This document shows positions 10,101 to 17,749 of a DNA stretch of 64,000 bases, in pieces; within the stretch, counting starts at the first letter, position 1; the number at the start of each line of letters is the position of its first letter. This stretch comes from Arenibacter algicola. Lineage in GTDB: Bacteria > Bacteroidota > Bacteroidia > Flavobacteriales > Flavobacteriaceae. Below the pieces are notes generated by a model. The model searched no databases and was not told where the DNA came from. It saw only the letters and a list, made by a program, of their open reading frames with translations. The position numbers and the translations under genes are program-made. Location of the stretch: NCBI RefSeq assembly GCF_000733925.1, contig NZ_JPOO01000001.1, forward strand, positions 1,674,001 through 1,738,000, in the 5' to 3' direction.

Positions 10101-10277
10101 CCTGAGGAGATGATTAGTAAATTTTGGGGGATGACCGGATTGCGCGTTTATTTTCAGGGTGAGAACCTATTTTGGTTTACCCCTAATGACTATATCGGAT
10201 CAGATCCAGAGCGTACAAGTGTTGATAACATCCCTGTGCCAACTGTTTTATCATTGGGACTTAATTTGAACTTTTAA
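7125..10277 (+). CDS. SusC-like TonB-dependent receptor of the fructan locus
   Basis: A 1050-residue outer-membrane transporter. A signal peptide ends at LLAQ (about residue 20). It is followed by a carboxypeptidase-regulatory-like domain (about 22-100, with DFDGNF and ISYVGF), the plug (DEVVLTGYTTERKADLTGAI, PLYVIDGVP, ASASSIYGSRAGNGVIIVTT) and a 22-strand barrel ending in hydrophobic LNLNF. There is no N-terminal STN domain, consistent with control by the hybrid regulator rather than by sigma/anti-sigma signalling. It imports oligosaccharides using TonB energy together with the SusD lipoprotein encoded 3 bp downstream. Confidence 0.95.
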   Translation: MKLKLLLLLMTFVPLGLLAQEQIKGTVTSQDDGMPLPGASVVVAGTTNGTTTDFDGNFTLDEVPSDATLSISYVGFLTMTVQVNGQTTFNIVLQPDAQMLDEVVLTGYTTERKADLTGAITVVELGPVEGQSLSSGNAMQALQGRVPGLFVEKSGNPNGTSSRILIRGVTTLGNNDPLYVIDGVPTVRQEVFSGLNPSTIESVQVLKDASASSIYGSRAGNGVIIVTTKNSTKAGGEEKYRVSVNSNISVQSEKKQRYDMLNSLQRGEALWRASVNDGADPAGGYGEIYNFDWNGDFNNPVLNSVTLQPFVGGDANVPAGDTDWQKEAYETGYVYNNEVSVSGGTDKSFHLINLGHLKNTGILKHTGYERFSGKLNSNFKLFNDKLKIGLNTAFTSSDETLASTDIGSAPTPALAISLAPTIPLFDSNGNYGGPLGAGYSDRNNPVLMQYLNRWDNTERTNIFGNVFAELQILDNLTFRTSIGLDFGDYKRKDIEPRVANGFVNRSNNRLILDTNKFTSVVFTNTLNYNLELGDHRFGLLVGAESIKNDFDSVTAIADGFAVETESYFVLDAATGARTNTGRSSGSSLLSQFGKLNYAFADKYLASVTVRRDGSSRFGEENRYGVFPAATLGWRISREDFFNDEGAVSDLKFRAGYGEVGNQSIGDLARFGLYESRYGPNQDQFVPDFFNQYYNVGTAYDLGGNNGGTLPSGFVSIQAANPALKWETTKEFNFGVDFGLFNNAVVGTFDYFTRETSDILITPPIASVIGEGQQRVLNGATTETKGWELSVAYSKTWDSGFSMAVSTNFGAFKDEITFLPEEVRAGFPGTAENSILGQSQFSIFGYKTDGLFQSQADIDASPAQVGARPGGLKFQDLNGDNVIDSDDRDFIGNTLPDLEYGIRLDLGYKNFDFSIFGSGVAGRIGQDPYIFWNNFTQGRENAGLGVLNAWTPTNTDTDIPSLSLAFNDQRTSDYLYRKNSYFKIRNLQIGYSLPEEMISKFWGMTGLRVYFQGENLFWFTPNDYIGSDPERTSVDNIPVPTVLSLGLNLNF

Positions 10278-10280
10278 AAA

Positions 10281-12032
10281 ATGAAAATCATGAAAAGAAA
10301 TAAATTATATATAATAGGAGTGTTGGTTTCATTCCTTTTTGTCTCTTGTGACAAGGACTTTTTGGAATACGAACCTGAGGGAGTGCTGTCCAATGAAAAT
10401 GTGGCCACTGCCGATAATGCAGAATCTTTGGTTGTTGCCGCTTACGCGGGAATTGCCAACGATGAAATGATAGGGCCCTTAACGCACCAATGGGTATATG
10501 GAAGTGTACGATCGGACGATGCCTACAAAGGCGGTGGAGGCCGAAGTGATGTTGATGTGGTAGACCGATATGAGCAGTACAATCTGACTATTCCCGATTT
10601 TGGGGATTGGATGGCGCCAAGAACTTGGACCAACTATTACAAGGCTATTTCTAGGGCTAATTTTGCGTTGACCGTGATCAATGATATACCTGATGAGGAA
10701 TATGCAAATAAGACCTTAAGACAGGCCGAACTTAGATTTTTGAGAGCACATTCACATTTTATGTTGAAGCTTTTGTTCAAAAAAATTCCATATATCATAG
10801 AAGGTTTGTCTCAGGAAGAGACGGCTGCCATTTCCAATGATGTGTCCAACGATGAATTGTGGAACACTATAGCCGAAGATTTTATTTTTGCATATAACAA
10901 TCTTCCCCAATCCCAGGACGAAGTGGGTAGGGCAGACAGAAATGCTGCTGCGGCCTATATGGCGAAACTTAGATTATACCAGGCCTATGAGCAAAATGAC
11001 CAGCATCAGGTCACGGCCATTAATCCTGCCCGACTTCAGGAGGTAATAGATTATGCGGATGAGGTTACTGCTGGATTGGAAGCAGATTACGGCAATAACT
11101 TTTTGGACGGTTTTGATAACGGGCCAGAATCAATTTGGGCCGCTCAGTTTTCCATAAATGACGGTACCAAGGTGAGTAGGGTAAGTTTTGTTACTGGACT
11201 TAATTCTCCTCATGGATCTGCACTTTACGGATGCTGTGGTTTTCATTTGGCCAGTCAAAATATGGTAAATGCATTTAGAACCGATGCAGCTGGACTGCCC
11301 CTTTTGGATACTTTCAATGATGCGGATATTTTTACTACGCTAAATGGAGATGGTACTGTTACTCCAGCTGTGGGATTAACGGTAGACCCCAGGTTGGATC
11401 ATACCGTAGGTATACCCGGACGTCCTTTTAAATATAGAAATACGGTTAATACAACCGGTGATATGGTTTATAACTTTAGCTGGGCCAGAGATCCGGGGGT
11501 TTATGGCTATTTTGGTAATATGAAGGAACAACAGGCGCCAGATTGCTCTTGTTATGTTAAGGAAGGACCGTTTGTTGGTACTTCCAAGAATGTTGATTTT
11601 ATAAGATATGCAGATATTTTGCTGTTCAAGGCAGAAGCCTTGATACAATTGGACCGTTGGGATGAAGCTTTGCCTTTGATAAATCAGGTAAGGGCCCGTG
11701 CCGCCGTAAGTACCCAACGCCAGATCGATGCCGGTGCAACGGATATCTATAACATTCAACAGTACACGACCTTCCCTGATAAGGACTATGCCTGGAAAGC
11801 CTTGAAATTTGAAAGGAGATTGGAATTTGGTATGGAAGGACCACGTTTCTTTGATTTGGTAAGATGGGGTGAGGCAGCAACAGTGTTGAACGCTTATTTG
11901 GCCGAGGAAAAAACAAAGAGGGATTTCTTATCCAGTGCCGTTTTTACAGCTGGAAGGGATGAATACTATCCAATTCCTCAACGTGAAATAGATTTTACGG
12001 GTGGTCTCTATACGCAAAATCCTGGTTATTAA
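10281..12032 (+). CDS. SusD/RagB-family glycan-binding lipoprotein of the fructan locus
   Basis: A 583-residue lipoprotein (lipobox VSC, Cys23) of the SusD family. Helical TPR-like regions include LRFLRAHSHFMLKLLFKKIP; the C-terminal family block is EALPLINQVRARA, then WKALKFERRLEFGMEGPRFFDLVRWG and YYPIPQREID. It forms the lid of the SusC transporter and binds substrate at the cell surface. The start at 10281 is used; an in-frame ATG nine bases later is possible. A strong terminator follows the gene. Confidence 0.95.
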   Translation: MKIMKRNKLYIIGVLVSFLFVSCDKDFLEYEPEGVLSNENVATADNAESLVVAAYAGIANDEMIGPLTHQWVYGSVRSDDAYKGGGGRSDVDVVDRYEQYNLTIPDFGDWMAPRTWTNYYKAISRANFALTVINDIPDEEYANKTLRQAELRFLRAHSHFMLKLLFKKIPYIIEGLSQEETAAISNDVSNDELWNTIAEDFIFAYNNLPQSQDEVGRADRNAAAAYMAKLRLYQAYEQNDQHQVTAINPARLQEVIDYADEVTAGLEADYGNNFLDGFDNGPESIWAAQFSINDGTKVSRVSFVTGLNSPHGSALYGCCGFHLASQNMVNAFRTDAAGLPLLDTFNDADIFTTLNGDGTVTPAVGLTVDPRLDHTVGIPGRPFKYRNTVNTTGDMVYNFSWARDPGVYGYFGNMKEQQAPDCSCYVKEGPFVGTSKNVDFIRYADILLFKAEALIQLDRWDEALPLINQVRARAAVSTQRQIDAGATDIYNIQQYTTFPDKDYAWKALKFERRLEFGMEGPRFFDLVRWGEAATVLNAYLAEEKTKRDFLSSAVFTAGRDEYYPIPQREIDFTGGLYTQNPGY

Positions 12033-12067
12033 TTTAATATAGAGTTGGTTTGAGTTAGTTATATAAA

Positions 12068-12100
12068 GGCATGGAGAGCTAATCCTCCGTGCCTTTTTTT
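12068..12100 (+). terminator. Rho-independent terminator after susD
   Basis: Stem GGCATGGAG / CTCCGTGCC (9 bp with one G-T pair), 8-nt loop, then seven T. It lies 36 bp after the susD stop and 12 bp before the kinase start, so it ends most transcripts of the porter-GH32-SusCD operon and leaves the kinase to read-through or its own weak promoter. Confidence 0.8.
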
Positions 12101-12111
12101 AAATTAAAAAA

Positions 12112-12999
12112 ATGATGAAAATAAAAGCAATTTGTTTTGGAGAAGTTTTATTTGACAATTTCCCAACTCATTCGAAGATTGGAGGAGCACCATTGAACGT
12201 TGCTTTGCGATTACAATCATATGGGGTAGAAGTATCCATGGTAAGTAGCGTAGGTGATGATAAGGAGGGGAATAAAATAATTAACTATTTAGGCAGTTCT
12301 GGTGTCAATACGGATGGAATACAGATTAGTCCCAATTATGGGACTGGACAGGTAAATGTTGTCTTAAATGACAAAGGGGTGGCATCTTATGATATTACCT
12401 ACCCAGTTGCTTGGGATAAAATTTTGCCAAGAAAATATTATGAAAGCCAATTAAAGATATCGGATATCTTTATTTATGGTAGTTTAGCCTGTAGGGATAA
12501 TACTTCTCGGACAACCTTAAAACAACTTTTGCATTTTGCTCAATACAAGGTTTTTGATGTTAATTTGAGAGCACCACACTATACCAAGGAACTACTCTTG
12601 GAATTAATGCAACCCGCCAATTTTGTGAAATTTAATGATGATGAATTGTATGAAGTGGCCGGATATCTTGGTTCCAAGTACAACTCCATGGAGCAGACTA
12701 TTGCATTTGTTGCCGAAAAAACCCAAACGGAAACCATTTGTGTTACCAAAGGCGCCTACGGTGCCGTCTTATATCACCAAAAAATCTTTTATTATAATAG
12801 TGGCTATAGGATTAAAGTTCTTGATACGGTAGGATCCGGGGATTCTTTTCTAGCCTCTGTAATTTACAAGTTGTTTAGCGGTGAAGGCCCCCAGGCCGCT
12901 ATCAATTTTGGTTGTGCTGTCGGTGCCATGGTTGCTAAAAGCGAAGGGGCCAATCCTATATTTACCATGCAGAAGATATCTAGGTTTATGAATCCTTAA
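12112..12999 (+). CDS. PfkB-family fructokinase
   Basis: A 295-residue ribokinase/PfkB-type sugar kinase. Visible family signatures are FGEVLFDNFPTHSKIGGAPL at the N-terminus with the substrate-binding GGAPLNVA, and DTVGSGDSF near the C-terminus with catalytic base Asp244. It phosphorylates a sugar in the cytoplasm with ATP, most likely fructose to fructose-6-phosphate given the GH32/SusCD/porter neighbours. The B. thetaiotaomicron levan locus also has a fructokinase. ATG codons at 12112 and 12115 are both possible starts. Confidence 0.9.
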   Translation: MMKIKAICFGEVLFDNFPTHSKIGGAPLNVALRLQSYGVEVSMVSSVGDDKEGNKIINYLGSSGVNTDGIQISPNYGTGQVNVVLNDKGVASYDITYPVAWDKILPRKYYESQLKISDIFIYGSLACRDNTSRTTLKQLLHFAQYKVFDVNLRAPHYTKELLLELMQPANFVKFNDDELYEVAGYLGSKYNSMEQTIAFVAEKTQTETICVTKGAYGAVLYHQKIFYYNSGYRIKVLDTVGSGDSFLASVIYKLFSGEGPQAAINFGCAVGAMVAKSEGANPIFTMQKISRFMNP

Positions 13000-13200
13000 A
13001 ATTTTTGTTTCATAATGTTTATTGCATTTTAGAGGGTATTTTAGAAATATCCATGCATTTATAGAATTATATACTCATTGGGATATTTCACAAAATAAAA
13101 CTCCTCCAAGGGACTAAGCCTAGGTCGGCCAACAAACTAAAATTTAGCCTTTTGAGGTTCTTAATATTGTGTTAATTAGAATTTGCAACATTGATGGAAG

Positions 13201-13221
13201 AGGATCACCGCAGGTAATCCT
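13201..13221. repeat. 21-bp AGGAT...ATCCT element, copy 2
   Basis: Second copy of the element at 718-738, with two transitions in the middle (CACCGCAGG for CACTGTAGG). It lies in the 275-bp gap between the fructokinase and the HxlR gene, which otherwise holds nothing recognisable. Confidence 0.5.
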
Positions 13222-13274
13222 AAAGGGCTGCTAGCCCCCAAATTTTCTTTTCACAGAGCACTCATATTCTGAAA

Positions 13275-13619
13275 CTAATTTCCAAAAATTTTCTTGCGAT
13301 GATTAATGCCCCAAATATGCAATTCCGATATCACTTTTTTTAAAGTATTGGAATATTCCGTTGGCCTATATTCGGTTCGTACAGGAAAACCATTTATAAC
13401 AGTTCTTGTAATCAATTGATTTGCTTCCATGTCTTTCAATTCACTTGACAATACTTTGGTGCTTAACTTTGGAATGCTTCGCTCTATTTCTCTGAAATGT
13501 TTATTGCCTTCCCAAATAGTAATTAGTATCAGAATTTTCCATTTACCACCAATGATATCCAATGTGTCCCTTACCGGTATGAGGGCGGACATACACTCTT
13601 TATGTTCCATTTTTTGCAT
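13275..13619 (-). CDS. HxlR-family winged-helix transcriptional regulator
   Basis: About 115 residues. Diagnostic blocks are VRDTLDIIGGKWKILILITI, HFREIERSIPKLSTKVLS, ELKDMEANQLITRTV and VRTEYRPTEY, with a Cys just before the domain (KECMSAL), as in redox-sensing members. A longer frame to 13688 starts with TTG and would translate the operator-like repeats into a QLPLGNQLPLGNQ peptide, so the ATG at 13619 (or 13610) is preferred; both give the usual family length. It is transcribed away from the DoxX-like gene at 13727 and probably controls it and itself through the three repeats between them. The inducer is unknown; HxlR proteins often sense aldehydes or electrophiles. Confidence 0.85.
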   Translation of the reverse strand: MQKMEHKECMSALIPVRDTLDIIGGKWKILILITIWEGNKHFREIERSIPKLSTKVLSSELKDMEANQLITRTVINGFPVRTEYRPTEYSNTLKKVISELHIWGINHRKKIFGN

Positions 13620-13633
13620 CTTGTCCAATTTTT

Positions 13634-13687
13634 GATTACCCAGAGGTAACTGATTACCCAAAGGTAACTGATAACATTTAGTAATCA
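13634..13687. promoter_or_regulatory. Three 18-bp operator-like repeats between HxlR and DoxX genes
   Basis: Units begin at 13634, 13652 and 13670, exactly 18 bp apart. The first two read GATTACC-CAGA/CAAA-GGTAACT and differ at one base. The third is a degenerate palindrome, TGATAAC-ATTTA-GTAATCA, starting one base earlier. Each unit is an inverted repeat (TTACC/GGTAA), as expected for a dimeric winged-helix repressor. The position in the divergent promoter region points to HxlR binding; this is inference. Confidence 0.6.
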
Positions 13688-13726
13688 ATAATAATTAATT
13701 TTGTATCCTAATTTTAAAATCATAAA

Positions 13727-14107
13727 ATGAAAAACAAAATTCTTACAGGTCTAAGTATCCTATTCGCACTAATGATGGTTAATTCAGGTTTAAACAAATT
13801 TTTTAACTATATGCCTATGCCCGTTATGTCTGAAGAAATGATGCAAATTATGGGAGGGTTTCTGACTATAAAATGGATTCTCCCACTAGTGGCTGTGGTT
13901 GAAATCATTGCAGGAGCATTTATGGCCATGCCGAAAACAAGAGCCTTGGGAGTAATTATGATCTTTCCTGTCATGGTAGGGATCCTTGTGCATCACTTGG
14001 TTCACGATATATCAGGTATTGGAATAGCATTGCTATTATTTGGAATTAATACCTGGGCAATTATTGCCAATTGGAATAAATATGTGCCAATTTTAAAAGT
14101 TGAATAG
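13727..14107 (+). CDS. DoxX-like small membrane protein
   Basis: A 126-residue protein with four hydrophobic segments: ILTGLSILFALMMVNSGLNK, WILPLVAVVEIIAGAFMAMP, LGVIMIFPVMVGILVHHLVH and GIGIALLLFGINTWAIIAN. The NSGLNKF phrase after the first segment and the total size fit the DoxX/DoxX-like family. Members are often controlled by HxlR or MarR regulators and tied to redox stress, but the molecular job is unclear. It is divergent from the HxlR gene and followed by a terminator. Confidence 0.7.
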   Translation: MKNKILTGLSILFALMMVNSGLNKFFNYMPMPVMSEEMMQIMGGFLTIKWILPLVAVVEIIAGAFMAMPKTRALGVIMIFPVMVGILVHHLVHDISGIGIALLLFGINTWAIIANWNKYVPILKVE

Positions 14108-14485
14108 GAAAGTTGCTTTAAAGAGGATAATGTATATTATTCGTTATAGAATATTGGCTCCTATATAAAGCCCACTAAATTTCAGCAAAAGCAACATTGT
14201 AAACGGCCTAAAATGGCCGTTTTTTCAATTAAGGCCATCGGTATAGGAAAATCTCAAAAACCTGTCATTTACAAAAGCTGCTTCGTGGCACATACATACC
14301 CTCTTTATACTCTCCATTAAAACTGAGCCTCGATGGTTCACGACCAGTCCATTGACTATCGATCCGTTATCTGTTCAGTCCAGAAATATATGTAGAAAAA
14401 ACAAGTGTATAGGTATAAAAATAATATCCTAATTGTGTAATGTTACACCTAATTATAGTTATATTAAAAAACTATATCCCATTCT
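14108..14485. other. Intergenic stretch with a terminator and a small palindrome
   Basis: Nothing coding is seen. It contains the terminator at 14202-14226 and the palindrome GTGTAA-TG-TTACAC at 14435-14448, which lies 37 bp before the hydrolase start and could be an operator. Confidence 0.5.
14202..14226 (+). terminator. Rho-independent terminator downstream of the DoxX-like gene
   Basis: Stem AACGGCC / GGCCGTT (7 bp), 6-nt loop TAAAAT, T tract on the plus strand. It is 95 bp after the DoxX-like stop. Confidence 0.75.
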
Positions 14486-15430
14486 ATGAGACCATTTTTA
14501 TTGCTTACTTTTTTCGTTTTGTTGAATGCTTGTGCGGACCCATATGGTAAGTATAAAAAACCACCAGAATATATTTCCCAGGCTTCAGCTGCCAATGCAG
14601 CGTATTATGAAGCTTACGACGCGACCTTAGAATTATGGAATGTTCCTTTTGAGGAACTGTATATCCCTACCACCAACGGTATTGCCCATGTTATTGTAAG
14701 TGGCCCTGAAAATGCGGAAGCAGTGGTATTGCTCCACGGAATGAATGCCAGTTCTACCATGTGGTATCCAAATATTGAAGCCCTTGCCAAAAACCATAGG
14801 GTGTTTGCGATCGACTTTATCCTGGAACCGGGAAAGTCTCATTTGAATAATGATATTGAAAACGTAGATAAAGTTACCGCTTGGTACAAGGAAGTTTTAT
14901 TTGCTTTGGAGTTGGATAGCTTTCATCTCATCGGCGCTTCCCGTGGGGGATGGTTGGCCGTTACCTTGGCCTTGAACGACCAGACAAAAATAAAAAGCCT
15001 CATATTATTGAGTCCGGCACAAACCTTTACCTGGATCAAGCCCAGTACGGATCTATTAAAAAATATTGTTAGGATATTTTCTTCCAAGGAAAAACAGATT
15101 GCGCAAAGCTTGGAGAGCATGTCCAGCAATGTGGGCAATATTAACGAAGCCTACCTAAGGCAATACAAACTGGGTATGGAATTGGATTCCGAAAACAAGT
15201 TTGTGACCAGCATGAAACCTTTTTCCAACAGCGAATTAAAGTCCTTACAAATGCCTGTTTTGGTTTTAATTGGGGATGACGATATGATCAATGAAAGAAG
15301 GACGGTGGAGATTGCCAATATGTTACCCAAGGGGAAGGGGGAAGTAATACATAATGCAGGACATTTTTTATCCATAGATCAGGCAGCAACAGTGAATAAA
15401 AAAATGCTGGACTTTCTACACATCCCTTGA
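14486..15430 (+). CDS. Alpha/beta-hydrolase lipoprotein
   Basis: A 314-residue alpha/beta-fold hydrolase with a lipoprotein signal (LLNAC, Cys16). The oxyanion region is VVLLHGMNASSTMW. The nucleophile elbow is GASRG (Ser152), the likely acid lies in GDDDM (Asp264-266), and the catalytic His is His293 in NAGHFLS. It is anchored at the periplasmic face or outer membrane. The sequence fits an esterase or lipase-like enzyme; substrate cannot be named. It is 116 bp upstream of miaE and may be a separate unit. Confidence 0.85.
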   Translation: MRPFLLLTFFVLLNACADPYGKYKKPPEYISQASAANAAYYEAYDATLELWNVPFEELYIPTTNGIAHVIVSGPENAEAVVLLHGMNASSTMWYPNIEALAKNHRVFAIDFILEPGKSHLNNDIENVDKVTAWYKEVLFALELDSFHLIGASRGGWLAVTLALNDQTKIKSLILLSPAQTFTWIKPSTDLLKNIVRIFSSKEKQIAQSLESMSSNVGNINEAYLRQYKLGMELDSENKFVTSMKPFSNSELKSLQMPVLVLIGDDDMINERRTVEIANMLPKGKGEVIHNAGHFLSIDQAATVNKKMLDFLHIP

Positions 15431-15546
15431 GGATCTTAAAAATTACCTACACAAATAAGGCCGTACAAAAAAGTACATTTTGTACTGACTTAAGATTTAT
15501 AGATTTCTTGTATTGTTAATACCTATTTTTACAAAAACATTGGCCC

Positions 15547-16128
15547 ATGCTCCATTTAAAATTAGCAACAGACCCCCGTTGGGTCAATATTGTTGAAAAG
15601 AACATAGAAGAAATACTAACAGACCATGCATGGTGCGAACAAAAGGCCGCTACCAATGCCATTACTATTATAACCCTTAATTCCGAATACCCCGATCTGG
15701 TTACCGATCTACTCCTTTTGGCCCAGGAAGAACTGGAACATTTTCAGATGGTACACAATATCATTAAAAAGCGCGGTTACACCTTGGGCAGGGAGCGCAA
15801 GGACAGCTATGTCAACGAGCTATATAAGTTTATGAACAAAGGAGGCAGTAGACTGCAATCTATGGTAGATAGACTCTTATTTTCCGCTATGATTGAAGCC
15901 AGAAGTTGTGAACGTTTTAAACTGCTGTCCAAAGAATTAAAAGACCCGGAGCTTTCAAAATTCTACCACGATTTAATGGTCAGCGAAGCAGGCCATTACA
16001 CTACTTTTATTGGTTTTGCCCGCAAATACGGCCAAGATATAGATGTAGACCAACGCTGGCAAGAGCTGGTTGAATTTGAAGCTGAGGTGATAAAAAACTA
16101 CGGAAAGGAAGAAACAATACACGGATAA
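15547..16128 (+). CDS. miaE: tRNA-(ms2io6A)-hydroxylase, MiaE family
   Basis: A 193-residue di-iron ferritin-like hydroxylase. The N-terminal PRWVNIVEKN, DHAWCEQKAA, the AQEELEHFQMVH helix, LLFSAMIEARSCERFKLL and SEAGHYTTFIGFA are typical of MiaE and supply Glu/His iron ligands on four helices. MiaE hydroxylates the isopentenyl group of ms2i6A37 in tRNAs reading UNN codons, using O2. The length is normal for the compact bacterial form. It is the last gene before the minus-strand defence island. Confidence 0.9.
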   Translation: MLHLKLATDPRWVNIVEKNIEEILTDHAWCEQKAATNAITIITLNSEYPDLVTDLLLLAQEELEHFQMVHNIIKKRGYTLGRERKDSYVNELYKFMNKGGSRLQSMVDRLLFSAMIEARSCERFKLLSKELKDPELSKFYHDLMVSEAGHYTTFIGFARKYGQDIDVDQRWQELVEFEAEVIKNYGKEETIHG

Positions 16129-16272
16129 AATTAAGATGTGCTGCAACTGCGTAGTGCTTGGCCTATTGTTGTGGGGGGGGCACTCGTCACAGATGATGGT
16201 TATGGTGTCATTGTTGTTCCAACCCTATTCCTCTGGACAAGTTTAAGCTGGAGAATAGAAATTACTTTAGTT

Positions 16273-16491
16273 CTACTTCTTGGATGCTTTCCAGTCAAAA
16301 TACTTTTTAGGATCTACTATAAGATTAACAATCAATAGCATTTTATCACATTTGGGGCATTCAATATCCAAGACCGCTTCGTGCAATTCTCCATTCGCCT
16401 CAGTTGCCTTACCTTTCCATCCACATTCGCAAGAGAGTAGGGGAGTACCTTCTTTAGCTTCATATTCGGATATATGCATGTGTTTCGCCAT
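16273..16491 (-). CDS. Small zinc-ribbon protein at the end of the McrBC operon
   Basis: 72 residues with two paired-cysteine motifs, LSCECGWKG and IECPKCDKM, the knuckles of a zinc ribbon, then a hydrophobic strand and a basic tail DWKASKK. It lies 28 bp after the mcrC stop on the same strand and is probably the last gene of that operon. No family was recognised. It might be an accessory DNA- or protein-binding factor of the restriction system, or an unrelated housekeeping ORF. Confidence 0.6.
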   Translation of the reverse strand: MAKHMHISEYEAKEGTPLLSCECGWKGKATEANGELHEAVLDIECPKCDKMLLIVNLIVDPKKYFDWKASKK

Positions 16492-16519
16492 AAAAGGAAT
16501 TTTGGTCTGGCTTAGAATT

Positions 16520-17749
16520 TTATTGACTTGTTTGAAGCATTGCTAAAATTTCTTCGCCAATGTTCTTATTTAATTTCTCGCCATCTAGAATATTCAGCTT
16601 TCCTAGTGCACATGTATGGTTGTCATCTCCCTCGAAAGGTACAAACTGGGGAATTTCGGTTTCTACAGATGGATATAACAACAATGCTTTAGTTGAATCC
16701 CAATATTCGTTGTACACGTACATCTGGCGCAAATCATTGGTAGAAGGTTTACTACCGCCGATATTCTTCCATTTTGTATCTATTACATAGGTTTTGTCCG
16801 ACTTTTCAACTACGATATCAGGTCTAATCTTGATGCCCCTCCAAAACGGTTTTGATTCTTGGCCTTTCACCGCTATACCTTCAGCCGAAACTGATTTAAG
16901 CCTTGCCAATACATATTCTTCCCATAGACTGTTCATGTCAAAGAGCAAAGCGAGCATATTTTCTTTTCCACTTGAGATATTGGGAGCAAAATTTAAAATA
17001 ATGAGTCGGGCAATTTCCAAGGCAGTTGTATAAGGTTGCGCCTTTCTATTGATAGTAAGTTTATTAAAAGTACTAGCATTTACCTTAACCCGAGAAACCT
17101 CGGGAAAACTGGTCTGAACCCGTTTACACTTCGAGTATAGATATGTACCTGAAGAAAACTGACCAATGATATCCAAAGCCAGTGCCAAAATTTGATGGAC
17201 TTGGTGGTCATGGTCATAGACCTGATGGGAGGTGTAAAAGCGTTCTCTGTGTACTAAATTTTGATTTATATGGGTGGCAAATTCCAATTTTCCTTTTAAG
17301 GCTTTTATATTTCCCGTATTGGTCCGATACTGTTTAATCAAACCTTGCCGTACCAATAACTCTATCTCGTTCAGAAACCATTCAAAATAAATATCCAACA
17401 AGTGAATTTGCTGTTTACTTACGTTTGCTTGGCCCAAATTATTTACTTTTAATCGCTTGGTAGCACGCAGCATGCCAATCAATACAGTTTGCCACAATGC
17501 TTCATTGGAAGTACTTCCGTCTATTTTTGGCAAGATCTCAATGGTAAGTCCGTCTATCTGAATAACACCCACATATTGCGAGAATTTAATGCCTTTATGC
17601 AATACCGTGAAATATTCATTGTTATGAAGCTGGTTAAGCTTCGCAAGGGCGTCAAAGTGTTTTTCTTCAAAAGTTATATCGTTATACTCCCGGCCATAGT
17701 ACACAGTGCTATACTCAAAAACTTGCAATATGTTTTTCTGCTTACTCAT
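16520..17749 (-). CDS. mcrC: McrC-family nuclease subunit of a McrBC system
   Basis: About 409 residues. An N-terminal McrC domain (KQKNILQVFEYSTVYYG, YVGVIQIDGLTIEILPKIDG) precedes the DMNSLWEEYVL block and a C-terminal PD-(D/E)xK nuclease: IRPDIVVE, then VIDTKWKN. McrC is the endonuclease partner that stimulates McrB GTPase and cuts DNA between modified sites. The ATG at 17749 is chosen because it overlaps the mcrB stop as ATGAGTAA (8 bp), a classic coupled arrangement; the open frame extends to a TTG at 17773 but this looks fortuitous. Confidence 0.9.
   Translation of the reverse strand: MSKQKNILQVFEYSTVYYGREYNDITFEEKHFDALAKLNQLHNNEYFTVLHKGIKFSQYVGVIQIDGLTIEILPKIDGSTSNEALWQTVLIGMLRATKRLKVNNLGQANVSKQQIHLLDIYFEWFLNEIELLVRQGLIKQYRTNTGNIKALKGKLEFATHINQNLVHRERFYTSHQVYDHDHQVHQILALALDIIGQFSSGTYLYSKCKRVQTSFPEVSRVKVNASTFNKLTINRKAQPYTTALEIARLIILNFAPNISSGKENMLALLFDMNSLWEEYVLARLKSVSAEGIAVKGQESKPFWRGIKIRPDIVVEKSDKTYVIDTKWKNIGGSKPSTNDLRQMYVYNEYWDSTKALLLYPSVETEIPQFVPFEGDDNHTCALGKLNILDGEKLNKNIGEEILAMLQTSQ

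Noticed and set aside
13620..13688. N-terminal extension of HxlR from a TTG start
   Set aside because: The extension only translates the operator-like DNA repeats into QLPLGN repeats and exceeds the usual family length.
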